NCBI GenBank assembly: GCA_008729055.1
Contig: SDUX01000008.1
Span: forward strand, 1,674,001 to 1,738,000
DNA: 64,000 nucleotides
Direction: 5' to 3'
Source: Pyropia haitanensis
Lineage: Eukaryota; Rhodophyta; Bangiophyceae; Bangiales; Bangiaceae
Positions 22,360-33,274 of this stretch are shown here, in pieces. The stretch's first letter is position 1; each line of letters opens with the position of its first letter. The notes below the pieces were generated by a model. It did not search any database. It saw only the letters and a program-made list of their open reading frames with translations, and was not told the DNA's origin. The position numbers and the translations under genes are program-made.

Positions 22360-24029
22360 ATGGGCGTCTGGGGCGACGACGGCCCGGTCGGCCCGCCGAC
22401 GGCGGCCGCCGCCGCTACGGGCGGCCGCCGGCTGGTGGCGGCGGCGGCGGCGGCGGCCGCCGCGGCGGTGGCGGTCGCGGCGGCGGCGGTGGCGGCGGCG
22501 GCCGCCGCCGCCGACGGCACCGCCGCGGCGGCCGCCGCCGCCGGGGTCACCGCGACGGCGGCGGCCGCCACCGCGGCGGCCGTGTCGCGGTCGGCGTGGC
22601 GCACGTTTACGCCACAGCAGCTGGAAGGGTGAGTCGGGGGGGGGAGGGGGGGGGAGGTGTGTGTCGCCGGCTGGGGGGGGGGCGGCGGGGTGGCCCCCCA
22701 CGCGGGACGGGTGGGGGGGGGGGAGGGGGGGGGGGGGGGGGGGCGTCGCCGCCGCCGCCCGCCGCCGCTGCCGCCGACACCGCTGCTGCCGCTGCCGCTG
22801 CCGCCACCGCGGCTGCAACCGCGGCGGCCGCCGCTGCCGCTGCCGCTGCCGCCGTCGCGGCGCGCCGCCACTGTCCCGGTCGCTGCCGCCACCGCCGCCG
22901 TCCGTGTCTCGGGGTGGTGGTGGTGGTCGTCCCGCCGCGCAACCGCCGACGGCGCCCCGCACGGCCGTACGCTAACTCGCTGCGGGCCCGTCCTGTTCTT
23001 TGGTGTGACGCCGCCCTGCGGGCGCACCCGGCGGGTGGCCGCGTCTGTATTCCCCCGCGTGGTTCCCTTCCCCCCCCCTCAGCCCCTTTTTCCTCGACCT
23101 CCGCACCCTCCGGAGCGACCTGACCAACGGCCGCGCCGGCGTGCCGCTGTACCTGTCCCTCCGCGTCGTTGGCGGGTGCAATGCGGGCGGCTTTGGGTGC
23201 CGGCCCCGCGCCGGCGCACTCGTCGACGTGTGGCACACGGACAGCCGCGGGATATACAGGTACGTTGGGCTTTCTTTTTTTTTTTTTTTTGAAGCGGTGT
23301 GTCGGCGCACGGCTCGCGGTCGGCCCCCGTGGGACCATACTTTGGGAGGCGTCGGGGGGGGAGGCGGGAGGTGTGGGATGGAGGCGCCACCGACCTGGCG
23401 ATCAGGGCGTCGCTACGTTGCGCTGTGGCGTTTGGGCGCCGCCCGAGACGCGCCCGCCTTGCCGTCGGGGACCGAAAACTCACCCTCCCCACGCCAAAAC
23501 CGGGCTGCCGGCGCCCGGCTCTGCTTCCCAACCGCCCCGCCGACGCGCACTCCCGTCCCCCCACAGCGGCTTTGCGGACCGGGGCGTCAACGCGACGGCC
23601 AACACGTGGATGCGGGGCGCGGCCATCTCCCGGTCGAGCGGGCACGTCCTCTTCCGCACCATCATCCCCGGGTGGTACCCCGGCCGCCTCGCGCACGTGC
23701 ACGTCAAGGTGCGGCTGGCGGGGCTGGCGGCGCCGCTCGCGTCGCCCTACACGGGCGGCTGGCGCGGCTTCACGACGCAGCTGTACCTGCCCGACCCGCT
23801 GGTGCGCTCCGTCTACGCGGCGCCGCCGTACCGGTCGGTCGAGCACTACGACAGCGACGTGCGGCGGGACGTGGTGCTGGCGGGCAACTACGCCGAGTAC
23901 GCGGCGCTGACGATGGACGTGTGGCCCGCGACGGCCGCGTGGGTGGAGGAGCACGGGCTGAACACGGGCGTGCCGGAGCGGTGGGGGCCGGGGCACGTGG
24001 CCCGATACACGCTCCGGTTGCGGACGTAG
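22360..24029 (+). CDS. Secreted/membrane-anchored intradiol ring-cleavage dioxygenase-like protein, three exons
   Basis: Exons are 22360-22628, 23083-23259 and 23567-24029; donors are GTGAGT and GTACGT and both acceptors are CAG. The junctions rebuild family motifs: LEG|PFFLDLRTLRSDL and GIY|SGFADRG. The protein is 302 residues. An Ala-rich hydrophobic segment near residues 25-50 is a signal or anchor. The catalytic domain has VDVWHTDSRGIYS, a TxxPGWYPGR turn and AHVHVKV. The expected non-haem Fe(III) ligands are Tyr148, Tyr186, His192 and His194, all present. Known members open catechol-type aromatic rings between the two hydroxyls; this short version with PGWYPGR resembles the extracellular intradiol group of bacteria and fungi. 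The substrate here is unknown; phenolics outside the cell are a reasonable inference. Transfer from a microbe followed by intron gain is possible but not shown by this sequence. Confidence 0.88.
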
Positions 24030-24566
24030 GCGGGGGGGGGGGGGGCCGACCGGGGAGGAGAGGAGGGGGGGGGAGGGGGGGGGGCTATCCGCCGGCGTTT
24101 TGGCCGCCGGCACCTTGACCGCCGCTGCGGGTCTTTGCTCCCCACTGTCGCCGGCCGAGCATCCCTACCCAGCACCACGGTCCCCGTCCTGAGCACGGAC
24201 GACGTCCGCCAGTCGAGCCCGCGTCACGCGTCATGCCCGGTCGCCTTGCACCGTCGTCACCGTGCCGTTCCGCTGCCACGTCAGAGCGCCCGTCTCCTCT
24301 TTAATCGGTCAGCAATGAAAGCAGCTGCTACTGTACCAATTGATACAATTCTAAAGAAAGACTTAAAATGTCTGCGATGCTGTTGACATTGACATAGTTC
24401 AATGAAATTGTGGCTGTTGCTGCTGGTCGTCGCCTCCCCGACCGGCGCTCCTGCACCGCGACCTCTCACTTCGCGCCACCGGCGATTGCCGTCTGTGCCG
24501 ACGCGGTCCCTGATAGACCTGTGCCTCCCGTTGGTGGCGCACCCTGCTGCCCAGCCATCGGATACG
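24030..24566. other. Intergenic region with lower-GC promoter-like patch
   Basis: After G tracts at 24032-24085 the sequence becomes AT-richer at 24295-24415, just upstream of the mitochondrial processing peptidase gene, and probably holds its promoter. No separate gene is seen. Confidence 0.45.
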
Positions 24567-26442
24567 ATGGCCATGGCTGGTGGGGTCCTGAGCCGGCTGG
24601 CGTCGACGGCGGCGGCGGCTGGGGCGCCAGCGTCGCGGCGGTGGGCGGCCAGCGCGGCGGCGGCGACGGCAACGGCGGGCGCGCGGCTGGCGGCCACCCC
24701 CCCCCCAGCGGCGACGGCGACCGGCGCTGTGGGCGCGGCGGCGCCGAGAAAGAAGAATGCGGGCATTACGGGAGCGATCCGCTCGGCGCTGGGCGACGCC
24801 GCGGCGCCGCTGCCCCCCGGCTACGCCGTCGACGAGCAGTTCTTGCACGAGGTGCGCCGGGGCAGTGGGCTGCTCTCTGTGGCTGTGTCGATGCGTCTTG
24901 TTGCGTACCCCTCCTTCTGACCTGCTCTCTTGTTTGCCATGCCGCTGTGTGTACTCGTCCTGCACTTTTTTCCGGGTCTGGCGTGGTGGCCGTCCTCGGC
25001 AGCGTGGGTGTCTGCTGTGGCCCCTCACGTGCAGGCGACTGACTGTGAGCTCTTCCGCGTTGACCACTCTGGCCGCACTGTTGTTGCTTGATTTTCGCTT
25101 ATGGACGCCTGCTGCAACGGCCCAGACCCCGACGCACGTGACGACCTTGTCCAACGGCCTGCGCGTGGCGACGGAGCGGCACCCCGTCGGCGCCGCCACG
25201 GTCGGCGTGTGGGTGGACGCGGGCTCCCGCTTTGAGACGGAAGACACCAATGGTGCGGCGCACTTCCTCGAGCACCTCGTCTTTAAGGGCACCGCCGCGA
25301 TGTCGCAGCGCACGCTGGAGACGACCGTGGAGAATATGGGCGCCAACTTCAACGCCTACACCTCCCGCGAGCAGACCGCCTACTTTGGCCGCGCCGTCAC
25401 CGCGCACGTGCCGGCGCTGACGTCCATCCTGGCGGATATTCTGCTCAACTCGGAGATGTCGCCCGCGTCGGTGGAGCGGGAGCGGGACGTCATCATCCAG
25501 GAGTACGCCGAGGTGAACAAGCTGCCCGAGGAGGAGCTGTTTGACAACCTCCACGCGACGGCCTTCCAGGGCACGCCCCTCGCGCAGACCATCCTCGGCT
25601 CGGAGGACTGCATCCGCTCCCTCCAGCGGCCAGACCTCCGCGCGTACGTCAAGCGGCACTACCAGCCGCACCGGATGGTGCTGGTGGGCGCGGGCGACGT
25701 GGACCATGACACGTTTGTCACGCAGGCGGACAAGCTGTTTGGCGGCATGCGCAGCGACCCCGCCGCCGAGTCGGCGGCGCAGCTGGTCGCGGCCCGCCCG
25801 TGCTACCTCACCGGCAGTGACATGCGGGTGCGCGACGACTACGCGCCCGACGCGCACTTTGCCATTGCGTTTGAGTCGTGTGGGTGGGCCCACCCAGACG
25901 CGGTGGCGTTTATGGTGCTCGAGTCCCTCCTCGGCGGCTGGGATCGGTACGCCACCACCGGGGACGTGGTGTCCTCCCGGCTGGCCAACGGCCTGCACGC
26001 GACGCCGTCGGCCAAGCGGGTGGGCCCGTTCAACACCTCGTACGCCGACACGGGGCTGTTTGGGCTGTACGCGGTGGCGTCGCCGCGCGACCTCGACGAC
26101 GTGGTGGCGGTCATGATGGGCGAGCTCGTCCGCTTCTACACGACCGTTGACGAGCGCGCGCTGGCGGCGGCCAAGATGGCGCTCAAGACGCGGATGATGG
26201 CGGCGGCCGACGGCAGCACCGCCGCCGCCGAGGAGACGGCCCGGCAGCTGCTGGTGTTTGGCCGCAAGGTGCCGCTCGCCGAGTGGGTCGCCCGCATTGA
26301 CGCGGTGGACGCGGCGGCGGTGAAGCGGCTCGTCGGCAAGTACGTGTGGGACCGGGAAGTGGCTGTGTCGGCGCTGGGGAACGTGTCTGGGCTCCCAGAC
26401 TTGACCTGGATCCGTCGGCGAACGTTCAGCACCCTGTATTGA
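24567..26442 (+). CDS. Mitochondrial processing peptidase beta subunit, two exons
   Basis: Exon 1 is 24567-24851 and exon 2 is 25126-26442, with a 274-bp phase-0 intron (donor GTGCGC, acceptor CAG). The product is 533 residues. The first 60 or so are Ala/Arg/Ser-rich (MAMAGGVLSRLAS...), typical of a mitochondrial presequence. Exon 2 begins TPTHVTTLSNGLRVATE, the conserved M16 start. The inverted zinc motif HFLEH is at about residues 141-145, followed by FKGT, ENMGANFNAYTSREQTAYF and VIIQEYAEVNKLPEEELFD, which supplies the distal zinc-ligand region. The catalytic motif is complete, so this is the beta, not the alpha, subunit; in many organisms it also serves as core protein 1 of complex III. 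It removes matrix-targeting presequences. An in-frame upstream Met at 24402 would give a less presequence-like N-terminus. Confidence 0.93.
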
Positions 26443-26982
26443 TGTCGTTCACCCCTCCTCATCCCTTTTTTTTGTTTTTGTACCTGGCAGCTGTATATGC
26501 CAGCGCAGCCGTCGAAGCATATTCTTGTGCTACCTTTCTCCGACCCTAGATGTCGGCCGCGACGGGCTTCGGTGACCATGCTGATGGGCCGCACGGTCGC
26601 GGCATCTCGGGAGCAAAGCCGCGCAACTCGCGACAACCTCTCGACTCACCCTTGTTTGCTCACTCGTGCGTGCTCTAAACAGCCTCGAGTGCCAGGCGCA
26701 CCCTCGCGCAAGCCGAGACACGTCGATCGTCCCTGCTCGCCTGTGGTTTTCCTCGTCTATCTCCGAAGCGCAGGGGACAGCACAAGGCGCAGATGCAGTC
26801 CAAAACTGTGCAACAAGGGCCTGCCATGAGACTACCATGCGGACAACACCCCAGCTAGCTTGCGGCGTCTACGGGCGCCTCGCTCAGGCCAATCACGGGA
26901 ACTGGCACCAGGTAAAACACGCCCCTCCTCTCACCCCCCACCCCCCCCCTCCTGCCTCCAACATCCGACAACGACGGTCGTC
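26443..26982. other. Convergent intergenic spacer
   Basis: Holds the 3' ends of the MPP-beta and glutamate dehydrogenase genes. Composition is ordinary, with a T-rich tract at 26466-26480. No gene is seen. Confidence 0.5.
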
Positions 26983-28731
26983 TCAAGGCCACAGCCCGCG
27001 GCTCTCAAACGTGTCGGCCACCCGCCGGATGGCGGTGTAGTAGGCGGCGATGCGGAGCGACACGCCCAGCTCCGCGGCCACCTTGACCGTCTCCCCACAC
27101 GCCGCGCACATGCTGTCCTCCAGCCCGCTGTACACGTGCGCGCGCTCGTCGGCGCCAATGATCAGCCGCCGGCGGTCGCGGTCGGTGATGGTGACGCCGT
27201 GGGTCTGCAGTGTCGCGAGCAGGTTCTCCATCGCCGCCTCCTCCGCGCGCTGGGTCAGCCGCCCAAAGCGGAGGCCCGCCAAGTTCTTGGCCACCTCAAA
27301 GTAGCTCACCGTCACGCCGCCGGCGTTCATGACCAGGTCGGGGAGGACCACCACGCCGGCGGAGGCGAGTACCACGTCCGCGCCAGCAGTGACGGGGCCA
27401 TTGGCGGCCTCGGCGACCACCTTGGCGCGCACCGCCCGCGCGTTGGCGGTCGTGATGGCGCCTTCCAGCGCCGCCGGGATGAGCACGTCCACGTCGGCCG
27501 ACAGGACGAGCGACGGGTCGGGCATCACCGACAGCGACGGGCTGCCGCCATTGGTAAAGCCGACCACCGTGCCACCATTAGTGGTCAGGTGCACCTTGAG
27601 GGCCTCCACGTCCACACCCGCCGGGTCCGACACGGTCCCGTCCCGCTCGCCGACGGCCGTGATGAGGCCGCCATTCTTGGCAATAAAGTGGGCGGCCCAG
27701 TAGCCGACGTTGCCCAGCCCCTGGATGGCAAACGTCGACTTGGGGACGCTCCACGGGGTGGGCAGCCCCGCGGCCGCCGCGACCGACGGGTCGGACAGGA
27801 ACTCGCGGACGCCAAAGTAGACGCCCAGGCCGGTGGCCTCCTCCCGCCCGCGGATGCCCCCCTGGCTGACGGGCTTGCCCGTCACCGCCGCCGCCCCAAA
27901 CATCGACTTGCCCTCCAGCTGCATGTACGTATCCTTAATGTGCGCCATGTCCCCCGCGGTGGTGCCAAAGTCGGGCGCCGGCACGTCCACGGCCGGGCCG
28001 ATCAGGTTGCGCCGGTACAGCTCAGTCGTGAAGCGGCGGGTGATGCGCTCCACCTCTGCCGGCGAGTAGTCACCGCGGTTGATGGCCACCCCCCCCTTGG
28101 CCCCCCCGTACGGCACCTCCACGACCGCACACTTGAGCGTCATCAGGCATGCGAGCGCCTCCACCTCGGACCGCGACACGGACGGCGCGTAGCGGATGCC
28201 GCCCTTGGACGGCGTCATATGGTACGAATGCACCGCCCGGTAGCCGGTGAGGGTGGTGATGCTCCCGTCGTCCCGCTTGAGCGGAAAGGCAAACTCGGTC
28301 GTGCTGTTGCACCGGCGGATATTCTCCAGCAGCGCGGGGTCCACCGACCGCAGGTGCGCGCTCGCCGCCCGAAAGTTGGCGTCGACGCCCTCGAGGAAGG
28401 TGCCCCCTTCTGGCTCGCCTTTGGCCGCCGCCCCGGGCGACGTCGGCGGCGGCGGACCGCCGCTCGCAGTGGTGGTGGACGCGGCGGCCGCCGCGCCAGC
28501 GGCGGCAACCGCCGGGCGGCGTGCCCGCACGGACCGTGGGGGGGGTGACAGGGAGGCGAGACCCGCCACGCCAGCAGCAGCAGCGACGGCGGGGGCAGGA
28601 GCGGCGGTGGGGGGAGCGGCGGCGGGAACCCCCCCTGCCCGCGTCGCCATGGCCGACACCCGCCGCCACAGCGCGGGTGTGGCTGCCAGCGCGGCCACCC
28701 GCGCTGGCGGGGGCACCCCTAGCGCCCCCAT
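26983..28731 (-). CDS. Glutamate dehydrogenase, NAD(P)-dependent, organelle-targeted
   Basis: Single-exon gene, 582 residues. The first 120 residues are an Ala/Pro/Arg/Ser-rich leader (MGALGVPPPARVAALAATPA), consistent with mitochondrial or plastid import. The catalytic core follows: AVHSYHMTPSKGGIRYAP, MTLKCAVVEVPYGGAKGGV (substrate-binding and catalytic Lys), VDVPAPDFGTTAGDMA, the dinucleotide-binding AIQGLGNVGYWAAHF, AANGPVT and NAGGVTVSYFE. The enzyme reversibly deaminates glutamate to 2-oxoglutarate and ammonium, linking nitrogen and carbon metabolism. The layout matches the hexameric GDH type of plants, animals and many bacteria; cofactor preference cannot be read safely. The Met at 28731 gives the fuller leader; the Met at 28650 is an alternative. 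It converges with the MPP-beta gene and is followed upstream by another minus-strand gene. Confidence 0.95.
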   Translation of the reverse strand: MGALGVPPPARVAALAATPALWRRVSAMATRAGGVPAAAPPTAAPAPAVAAAAGVAGLASLSPPPRSVRARRPAVAAAGAAAAASTTTASGGPPPPTSPGAAAKGEPEGGTFLEGVDANFRAASAHLRSVDPALLENIRRCNSTTEFAFPLKRDDGSITTLTGYRAVHSYHMTPSKGGIRYAPSVSRSEVEALACLMTLKCAVVEVPYGGAKGGVAINRGDYSPAEVERITRRFTTELYRRNLIGPAVDVPAPDFGTTAGDMAHIKDTYMQLEGKSMFGAAAVTGKPVSQGGIRGREEATGLGVYFGVREFLSDPSVAAAAGLPTPWSVPKSTFAIQGLGNVGYWAAHFIAKNGGLITAVGERDGTVSDPAGVDVEALKVHLTTNGGTVVGFTNGGSPSLSVMPDPSLVLSADVDVLIPAALEGAITTANARAVRAKVVAEAANGPVTAGADVVLASAGVVVLPDLVMNAGGVTVSYFEVAKNLAGLRFGRLTQRAEEAAMENLLATLQTHGVTITDRDRRRLIIGADERAHVYSGLEDSMCAACGETVKVAAELGVSLRIAAYYTAIRRVADTFESRGLWP

Positions 28732-29039
28732 CGAAGGCAACACAGGGCGAGGAGTGGGGGAAGGGAAGGGGGGGCAGGCGGAGGGGGGGACGGGCCGGAA
28801 AAAAGCGAGCGCGGGGGGGGGAGGGGGGCGGGAAGACGGCGAAGGGGGGGGGCGACCGTGACAGTGAGTGTGGGGGAGGGGTGGTGAGGGAGGCGGGGGG
28901 GGTCGACACAGGCAGGCGGTCAATGCCGGTGGCGGTGGCGGCGGAGGCGGGAGAGCAGGGGGGGCGAGGGGGGGAAGCTTATAACAGGCGCGCCTCACCG
29001 CACCCAGCGGGCGCCGGGCTCTTCCCAGCAGTGCGGCGC

Positions 29040-29074
<35 letters not shown>

Positions 29075-30255
29075 GCGACGGCGGCAGCGTCACCGCCGGC
29101 GACCCGCCCCGCCAATACCCATCCCCCCCCCCCCCCCCCCGCGCTCCCTGTGCCGCCTCTTCCCCCGCGGGAGGGGCACGTGGAAGCTGGTCGCCGCCCG
29201 CGGGCGCCGCCCAGATCCAGTCCCAGCGCCGCCGCGCGGCGGCGGCGGTGTCAGCGGCGGCCGCACGGGCGGCGGGGACACCCGCAGAGGGGCGGGGGGA
29301 GGGGGGGGGGGGGGCGCGCCGCATGCTCGCGACCCCGAGTGCAAGCGCGGCGGCGGCGGCAGCGGGTGGAACCGCCGAGGCGCTCAATGCCTGGTCACGC
29401 GGCGCCCGTCGGGGGGGGGGAGGGGCGGGGCGGCCAGGGTTTTCGCCACCGCGCGTGCCCATCGCGGCGCGCGGCCGTTGGCGCGACCGTTGGCGAGGGA
29501 GCAGAGCCCGCACAACGCCACCGCCGCCACGGGCGCGTGGTGGCGGCCGGGGCGTGACGTATCTCGTAGCCGCGCGATCGACACTCCACGTGGAGCATCC
29601 GACCAGTGGAAGGTGGGGGTGTGACGCCCAGACACGTCGTCGCATCCCCCGGGGGGGGGGGGGGGGGGCAGCAAATCTCCATTTCGGTTGGCAATCAGTT
29701 TTCGGTGATTTCTCGCCACGTCACCCGGGTGCCGTCCCGGCGGTGGCCCGGCCGCGCGCCGGCCGCTCCCGCCTCGCCGCGGGCGCTCGCGGTGGCGCTC
29801 GCCGCGGCGAGCGCGCGTGCGCACGCCAGCCAGAATCGAGACGCCAACCGGGTGGGAGCGCGTGGAGGGCGGGGGCGTCGATGGCCAGCTGGGATGGCCG
29901 GCGGCGGTGGACGCCCTCTCCCACGCCGGCGGCCGGAGCAGGCGTGTTTTCTTTCCCGTGTGTAACCCCTGCACCGCAGGTTGCCCCCACACGCGGTGCG
30001 ACCCGCAGTGACGGAGAGCGCCCACCGTTGAGGCGTCAATAGCACCGGACAAGCCGCTACCCACGCCGTGCCGGGCTGGGGCGCCTCCAGCCGCCACCCC
30101 CACGGGGGAGGAGCGGGAGGCAGAGACCATGCCACTGGGCGAGGCGGGGGATAGATGGGCAACAGCAAGGGTACCTGCCACGGAGTGGAGGCGCGAGGGA
30201 GACGGGCGCACAGCAGCACAGTGAGCGTACTCTGTCCACCCCCACCAGACACTGG
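28732..30255. other. Intergenic region between two minus-strand genes
   Basis: Bases 28740-28990 are strongly purine/G-rich and probably include the GDH promoter and 5' UTR. A GGC array lies at 29040-29075 and G tracts at 29295-29312 and 29650-29668. The last part is the 3' flank of the alpha/beta hydrolase gene. No gene is recognised. Confidence 0.45.
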
Positions 30256-31530
30256 TCACTGGCACACGCGCCCAGCCCCCCCCGCCGTCTTTCCAAACAG
30301 GTCGTCCACCACCCGCGACGACGGCGGCGAGGTCCCCCCCTCCGCCAATACCTCCCCCTCCTCCCCCTCCCCTCCTACCCGCAACGCATCCAGCATCAGC
30401 CGCCGCACCGCGTCGGTGTTCCCATCGCCCACCAGGTACGACGCGTGGTCACTCCCCCGGAGCACCTTGTGCACGACGCGGACGCCCGTGCGGCCCGCCA
30501 GCACCCCGCCCGTGTGCGCGGCGGCCGCCGACAGGGCGGGCGCCACCACCGTGTCGCCATCCGCGGCCACGGAAACGAGCGTCAGCGGCGGCTGGCCCCG
30601 CCGGCGGGGCGGCCCCGCCGGCGGCACCGCCTCGGGAAACCGCTCATAGTAGGCGGTGAGCGGCAGGTAGCCCGACAGCGCAACGGCGGCCGGCCACGGC
30701 ACCGCCCTCGCCGCGACGGCAAGGTGCCATACAAACGCGGCGCCCAGGCTGTGGCCCACCACCGCCGTGCGGTGCGCGGGCACCGGCCGCAGGCGGCGGC
30801 GGCCGTCGACGAGGGCGCCCGCCGCCTGCGCGGTGACCACGGCCGCGACGCGGCACGCCGACGCGGCCAGGCCCAGCCGGTCGCCGACGACGCGCGTGGC
30901 GGCGAGCGCCGCGGCCACGCCCGCGGGGCTGCCGCCGCCGCCCAGCGCGCCGACCGGCTGGAAGGGGAGCGTGTGGGAGATGTCAAACCAGGCGTGGACG
31001 GGCCCCGTGGGGAGGCCCCACGCCGCGTCGGGCGGCGTGTAGAGGCGCGGGAGCCGCGGCGCCAGCGGCAGGAGCACCCGCACGGTGGCCCAGTCGTTGG
31101 CCGCGGCGCCGTCGGCGCCGCCGAGGAGCGTGCCGAGGACGGCCAGGTGGACCGCCGCGGGCGCCGCCGAGAGGCCGTGGAGGAAGAGGAGCGCCCGCCG
31201 CGCTGGGCGGGGCGGCTCGAGGACGTAGCCGCCGACGGGGTAGCCGCCGACGCACACCACCGTGTGGCGGGTGCCGGGCAGGTGGCCGCCGCACGTCGCG
31301 GCGGGGGCGCCGGCGGCGGTGCCCGCGGCGGCTGCCGCGGCCAGGTCGGCGGCGGAGAGGGGCGGCGGCTGCTCGGGCGCGATGGCCGCCGCGCAGCCCG
31401 CGTCCGCCAGTGCCGCCACGCCCGCCGCCGCCGCCGCCGCCGCCGCCGCAGCCGCGGCTACCGCCGCCGCCGTCGCGGTCGCCAGCGCCGCCGGCAGCGC
31501 CCGCCGCGGGGCACGATGGCCGCCGCCCAT
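30256..31530 (-). CDS. Alpha/beta hydrolase of the phospholipase/carboxylesterase (acyl-protein thioesterase-like) family, signal-anchored
   Basis: Frame of 424 residues from the Met at 31530. Residues 10-40 are a long Ala-rich hydrophobic segment after two Arg, a signal peptide or anchor. The hydrolase core shows LLFLHGLSAAP (oxyanion turn), HAWFDISHTLPFQ (the WFD motif typical of acyl-protein thioesterase-like carboxylesterases), the nucleophile elbow VVGHSLGAAFV, the acid turn AADGDTVV and the catalytic His in GSDHASYLV. The Ser-Asp-His triad is therefore complete. The family hydrolyses thioesters, lysophospholipids or short esters. An N-terminal secretory segment is unusual for the cytosolic thioesterases and suggests action in the secretory pathway or outside the cell. 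The substrate is unknown. Confidence 0.82.
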   Translation of the reverse strand: MGGGHRAPRRALPAALATATAAAVAAAAAAAAAAAAGVAALADAGCAAAIAPEQPPPLSAADLAAAAAAGTAAGAPAATCGGHLPGTRHTVVCVGGYPVGGYVLEPPRPARRALLFLHGLSAAPAAVHLAVLGTLLGGADGAAANDWATVRVLLPLAPRLPRLYTPPDAAWGLPTGPVHAWFDISHTLPFQPVGALGGGGSPAGVAAALAATRVVGDRLGLAASACRVAAVVTAQAAGALVDGRRRLRPVPAHRTAVVGHSLGAAFVWHLAVAARAVPWPAAVALSGYLPLTAYYERFPEAVPPAGPPRRRGQPPLTLVSVAADGDTVVAPALSAAAAHTGGVLAGRTGVRVVHKVLRGSDHASYLVGDGNTDAVRRLMLDALRVGGEGEEGEVLAEGGTSPPSSRVVDDLFGKTAGGAGRVCQ

Positions 31531-33149
31531 GCTGGCGGCGCAGCGCCAGGGACGCCAAGAGGACCCCCGGTGCAAAAACGCAAGGCGTGTAGGGCGCGGG
31601 GGGGGGGAACGGGATGGCGGCGCGCGGGGGAGCGCGGGAGGGGCGGCGGCAGGCCGGGCGGCGCGTGCAGGAGGCGCGCGAGGGCCCTCTAGTGCGCCCA
31701 GCCCGAACCTTGGGTGCTGGGCTACCAGCAATGGGGGGGGTGGGGGGCGGCGGCGGTGTGTGCGGCGCAACGGCCGCCGCCGCCGCGAGGCGAGCAGGGG
31801 CCGCGCACCAGACGCGGCGACGCGGTGGCCCACCGTGGCCACCGCGCCGCCATCGCGGTGATGGCGGCGCTCAAGAAAACCAGGTGAAAGTGTGGGCTTC
31901 CGCCCACTATTCCTCCCCTGGGGCAAGGCTGTCCCGTGGGCGGCCCGGCCGGCGGCGTGTGTAAGCCGGTGCGGTACCACCTGCTCCCTCCCTGCCGTCC
32001 CCCCGCCGCCGACTGTTTCGACTCGTCGTGGCGGGAGCGACAGGGGAAGAGCACGCCGTACCGCCTGCCGCTGCCTTCCCCCCCCCCCCCGCCCCACCCC
32101 CCCCCCCCCTCCCCCCCCCTCCCCTCCTCCTCCCGCCAGTGGCCTACGCCGTTTTTTCTTCCTCGCGGCACGCCCGCGGCCGGCGGCCGCTTGGCAACAC
32201 GGTCGCAAGGAGGCACCGCGCGGCGGCGGCGGTGGCGGTGGTGGGTGGCGGGGCGCGGGTGGGGGGGGCGGGGGGGGGGGGGGGGGGCTGGCCGCGGCAG
32301 CGGCGGCAACGGAAGGGAGCGGCGGCGGGCGAGCTGCCGTCCGGGACACTGGCGGCGGCAACGGAAGGGAGCGGCGGCGGGCGAGCTGCCGTCCGGGACA
32401 CTGGCGGCGGCTGCAAGTACCCCGGGCCGCCCACGCCACTGCCGGCGGGTGGGCGGCAGCGTCCTCCTTTTTGCCGCGCCCTTTGCCTCCTCAGCACTTG
32501 GTGCTGCTTCCTGGGGGGGCAGACGGCTAACGCCCCATGTCTTGGGACGGGCAGCACCGCAGGCAGGAGCTCCCATCCTTTTGTGCTCGTTGTCGCTTTT
32601 TGTTCCGCGTACGCGCTTCTTTGAGCCTTCCTCCCATGTCTCAATAAAAACGGTCACGCGTTCGTGGCTACCCCTCTCCCCCCCCTTTCCCGGCTATTGG
32701 TGGTTTCCGTACGGAAGTAGCGGGCGACCGCCTGGGACAAGGGCCCGCCACACGTGGCACCGTCGGTGCCGACCACGCGCCGGCTGTGGCGGCGGCGGCA
32801 GCGCGGGCGGCCGGGCGGAGGCGCGGGCGCCCCTACCACACCCCACCAGAGCGGCCAGCAAAAGGCGCGAGGGACAACAGCGGGGGCAAGGGCAGCGGAC
32901 GACGGCAACGTGGCGGGCGTGGCCCCGCGAGCGGGGCAGTCGCCGCGCCGCCCGCGCTGGTCGTGGCGGCTGCTGGTGGAATGGAAAAGGGGTGGGCGGC
33001 GGCGACACGGACACGCTGCCAGAGACGCGCGCCCCACACACCCCGCGACGCGGCCGCGGCGGGCCCGCGCCAGCGGCGGCAACGGCCGAGGTGGGGGGCG
33101 GCGGGGCACGGAGCGGCGGATGCCGCACCGGGCCGTCCAGCGGGTACGG
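31531..33149. other. Intergenic region with a 52-bp direct repeat
   Basis: Upstream flank of the alpha/beta hydrolase gene. C tracts (32080-32125) and a G tract (32267-32287) flank a short direct duplication. A lower-GC patch at 32570-32660 follows. Translations on both strands are Arg/Gly/Pro-rich and not convincing. Confidence 0.45.
32300..32411. repeat. 52-bp tandem direct duplication
   Basis: The segment starting CGGCGGCAACGGAAGGGAGC at 32301 is repeated 52 bases later with essentially no change through the phrase GTCCGGGACACTGGCGGCGG. Two copies in tandem, outside any supported gene. Confidence 0.85.
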
Positions 33150-33231
33150 CTACCGCGCGGCCGTCTCGGCAGGCGCCCCCCCCGCACCGGCCGCCGGCAG
33201 GGCCCCGCCATCGCCATTGGCGGCGACGGCA

Positions 33232-33274
<43 letters not shown>

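Noticed and set aside
19460..23123. Several overlapping frames of 400-1100 codons on both strands
   Set aside because: Same composition problem; no motif, no start context, and the only real exons at the right end (22360 onward) are in a different, motif-supported frame.
25034..25095. An alternative second exon of MPP-beta starting after the CAG at about 25033
   Set aside because: In the required phase it runs into a stop (TGA near 25089) before the conserved TTLSNGLRVATE segment.
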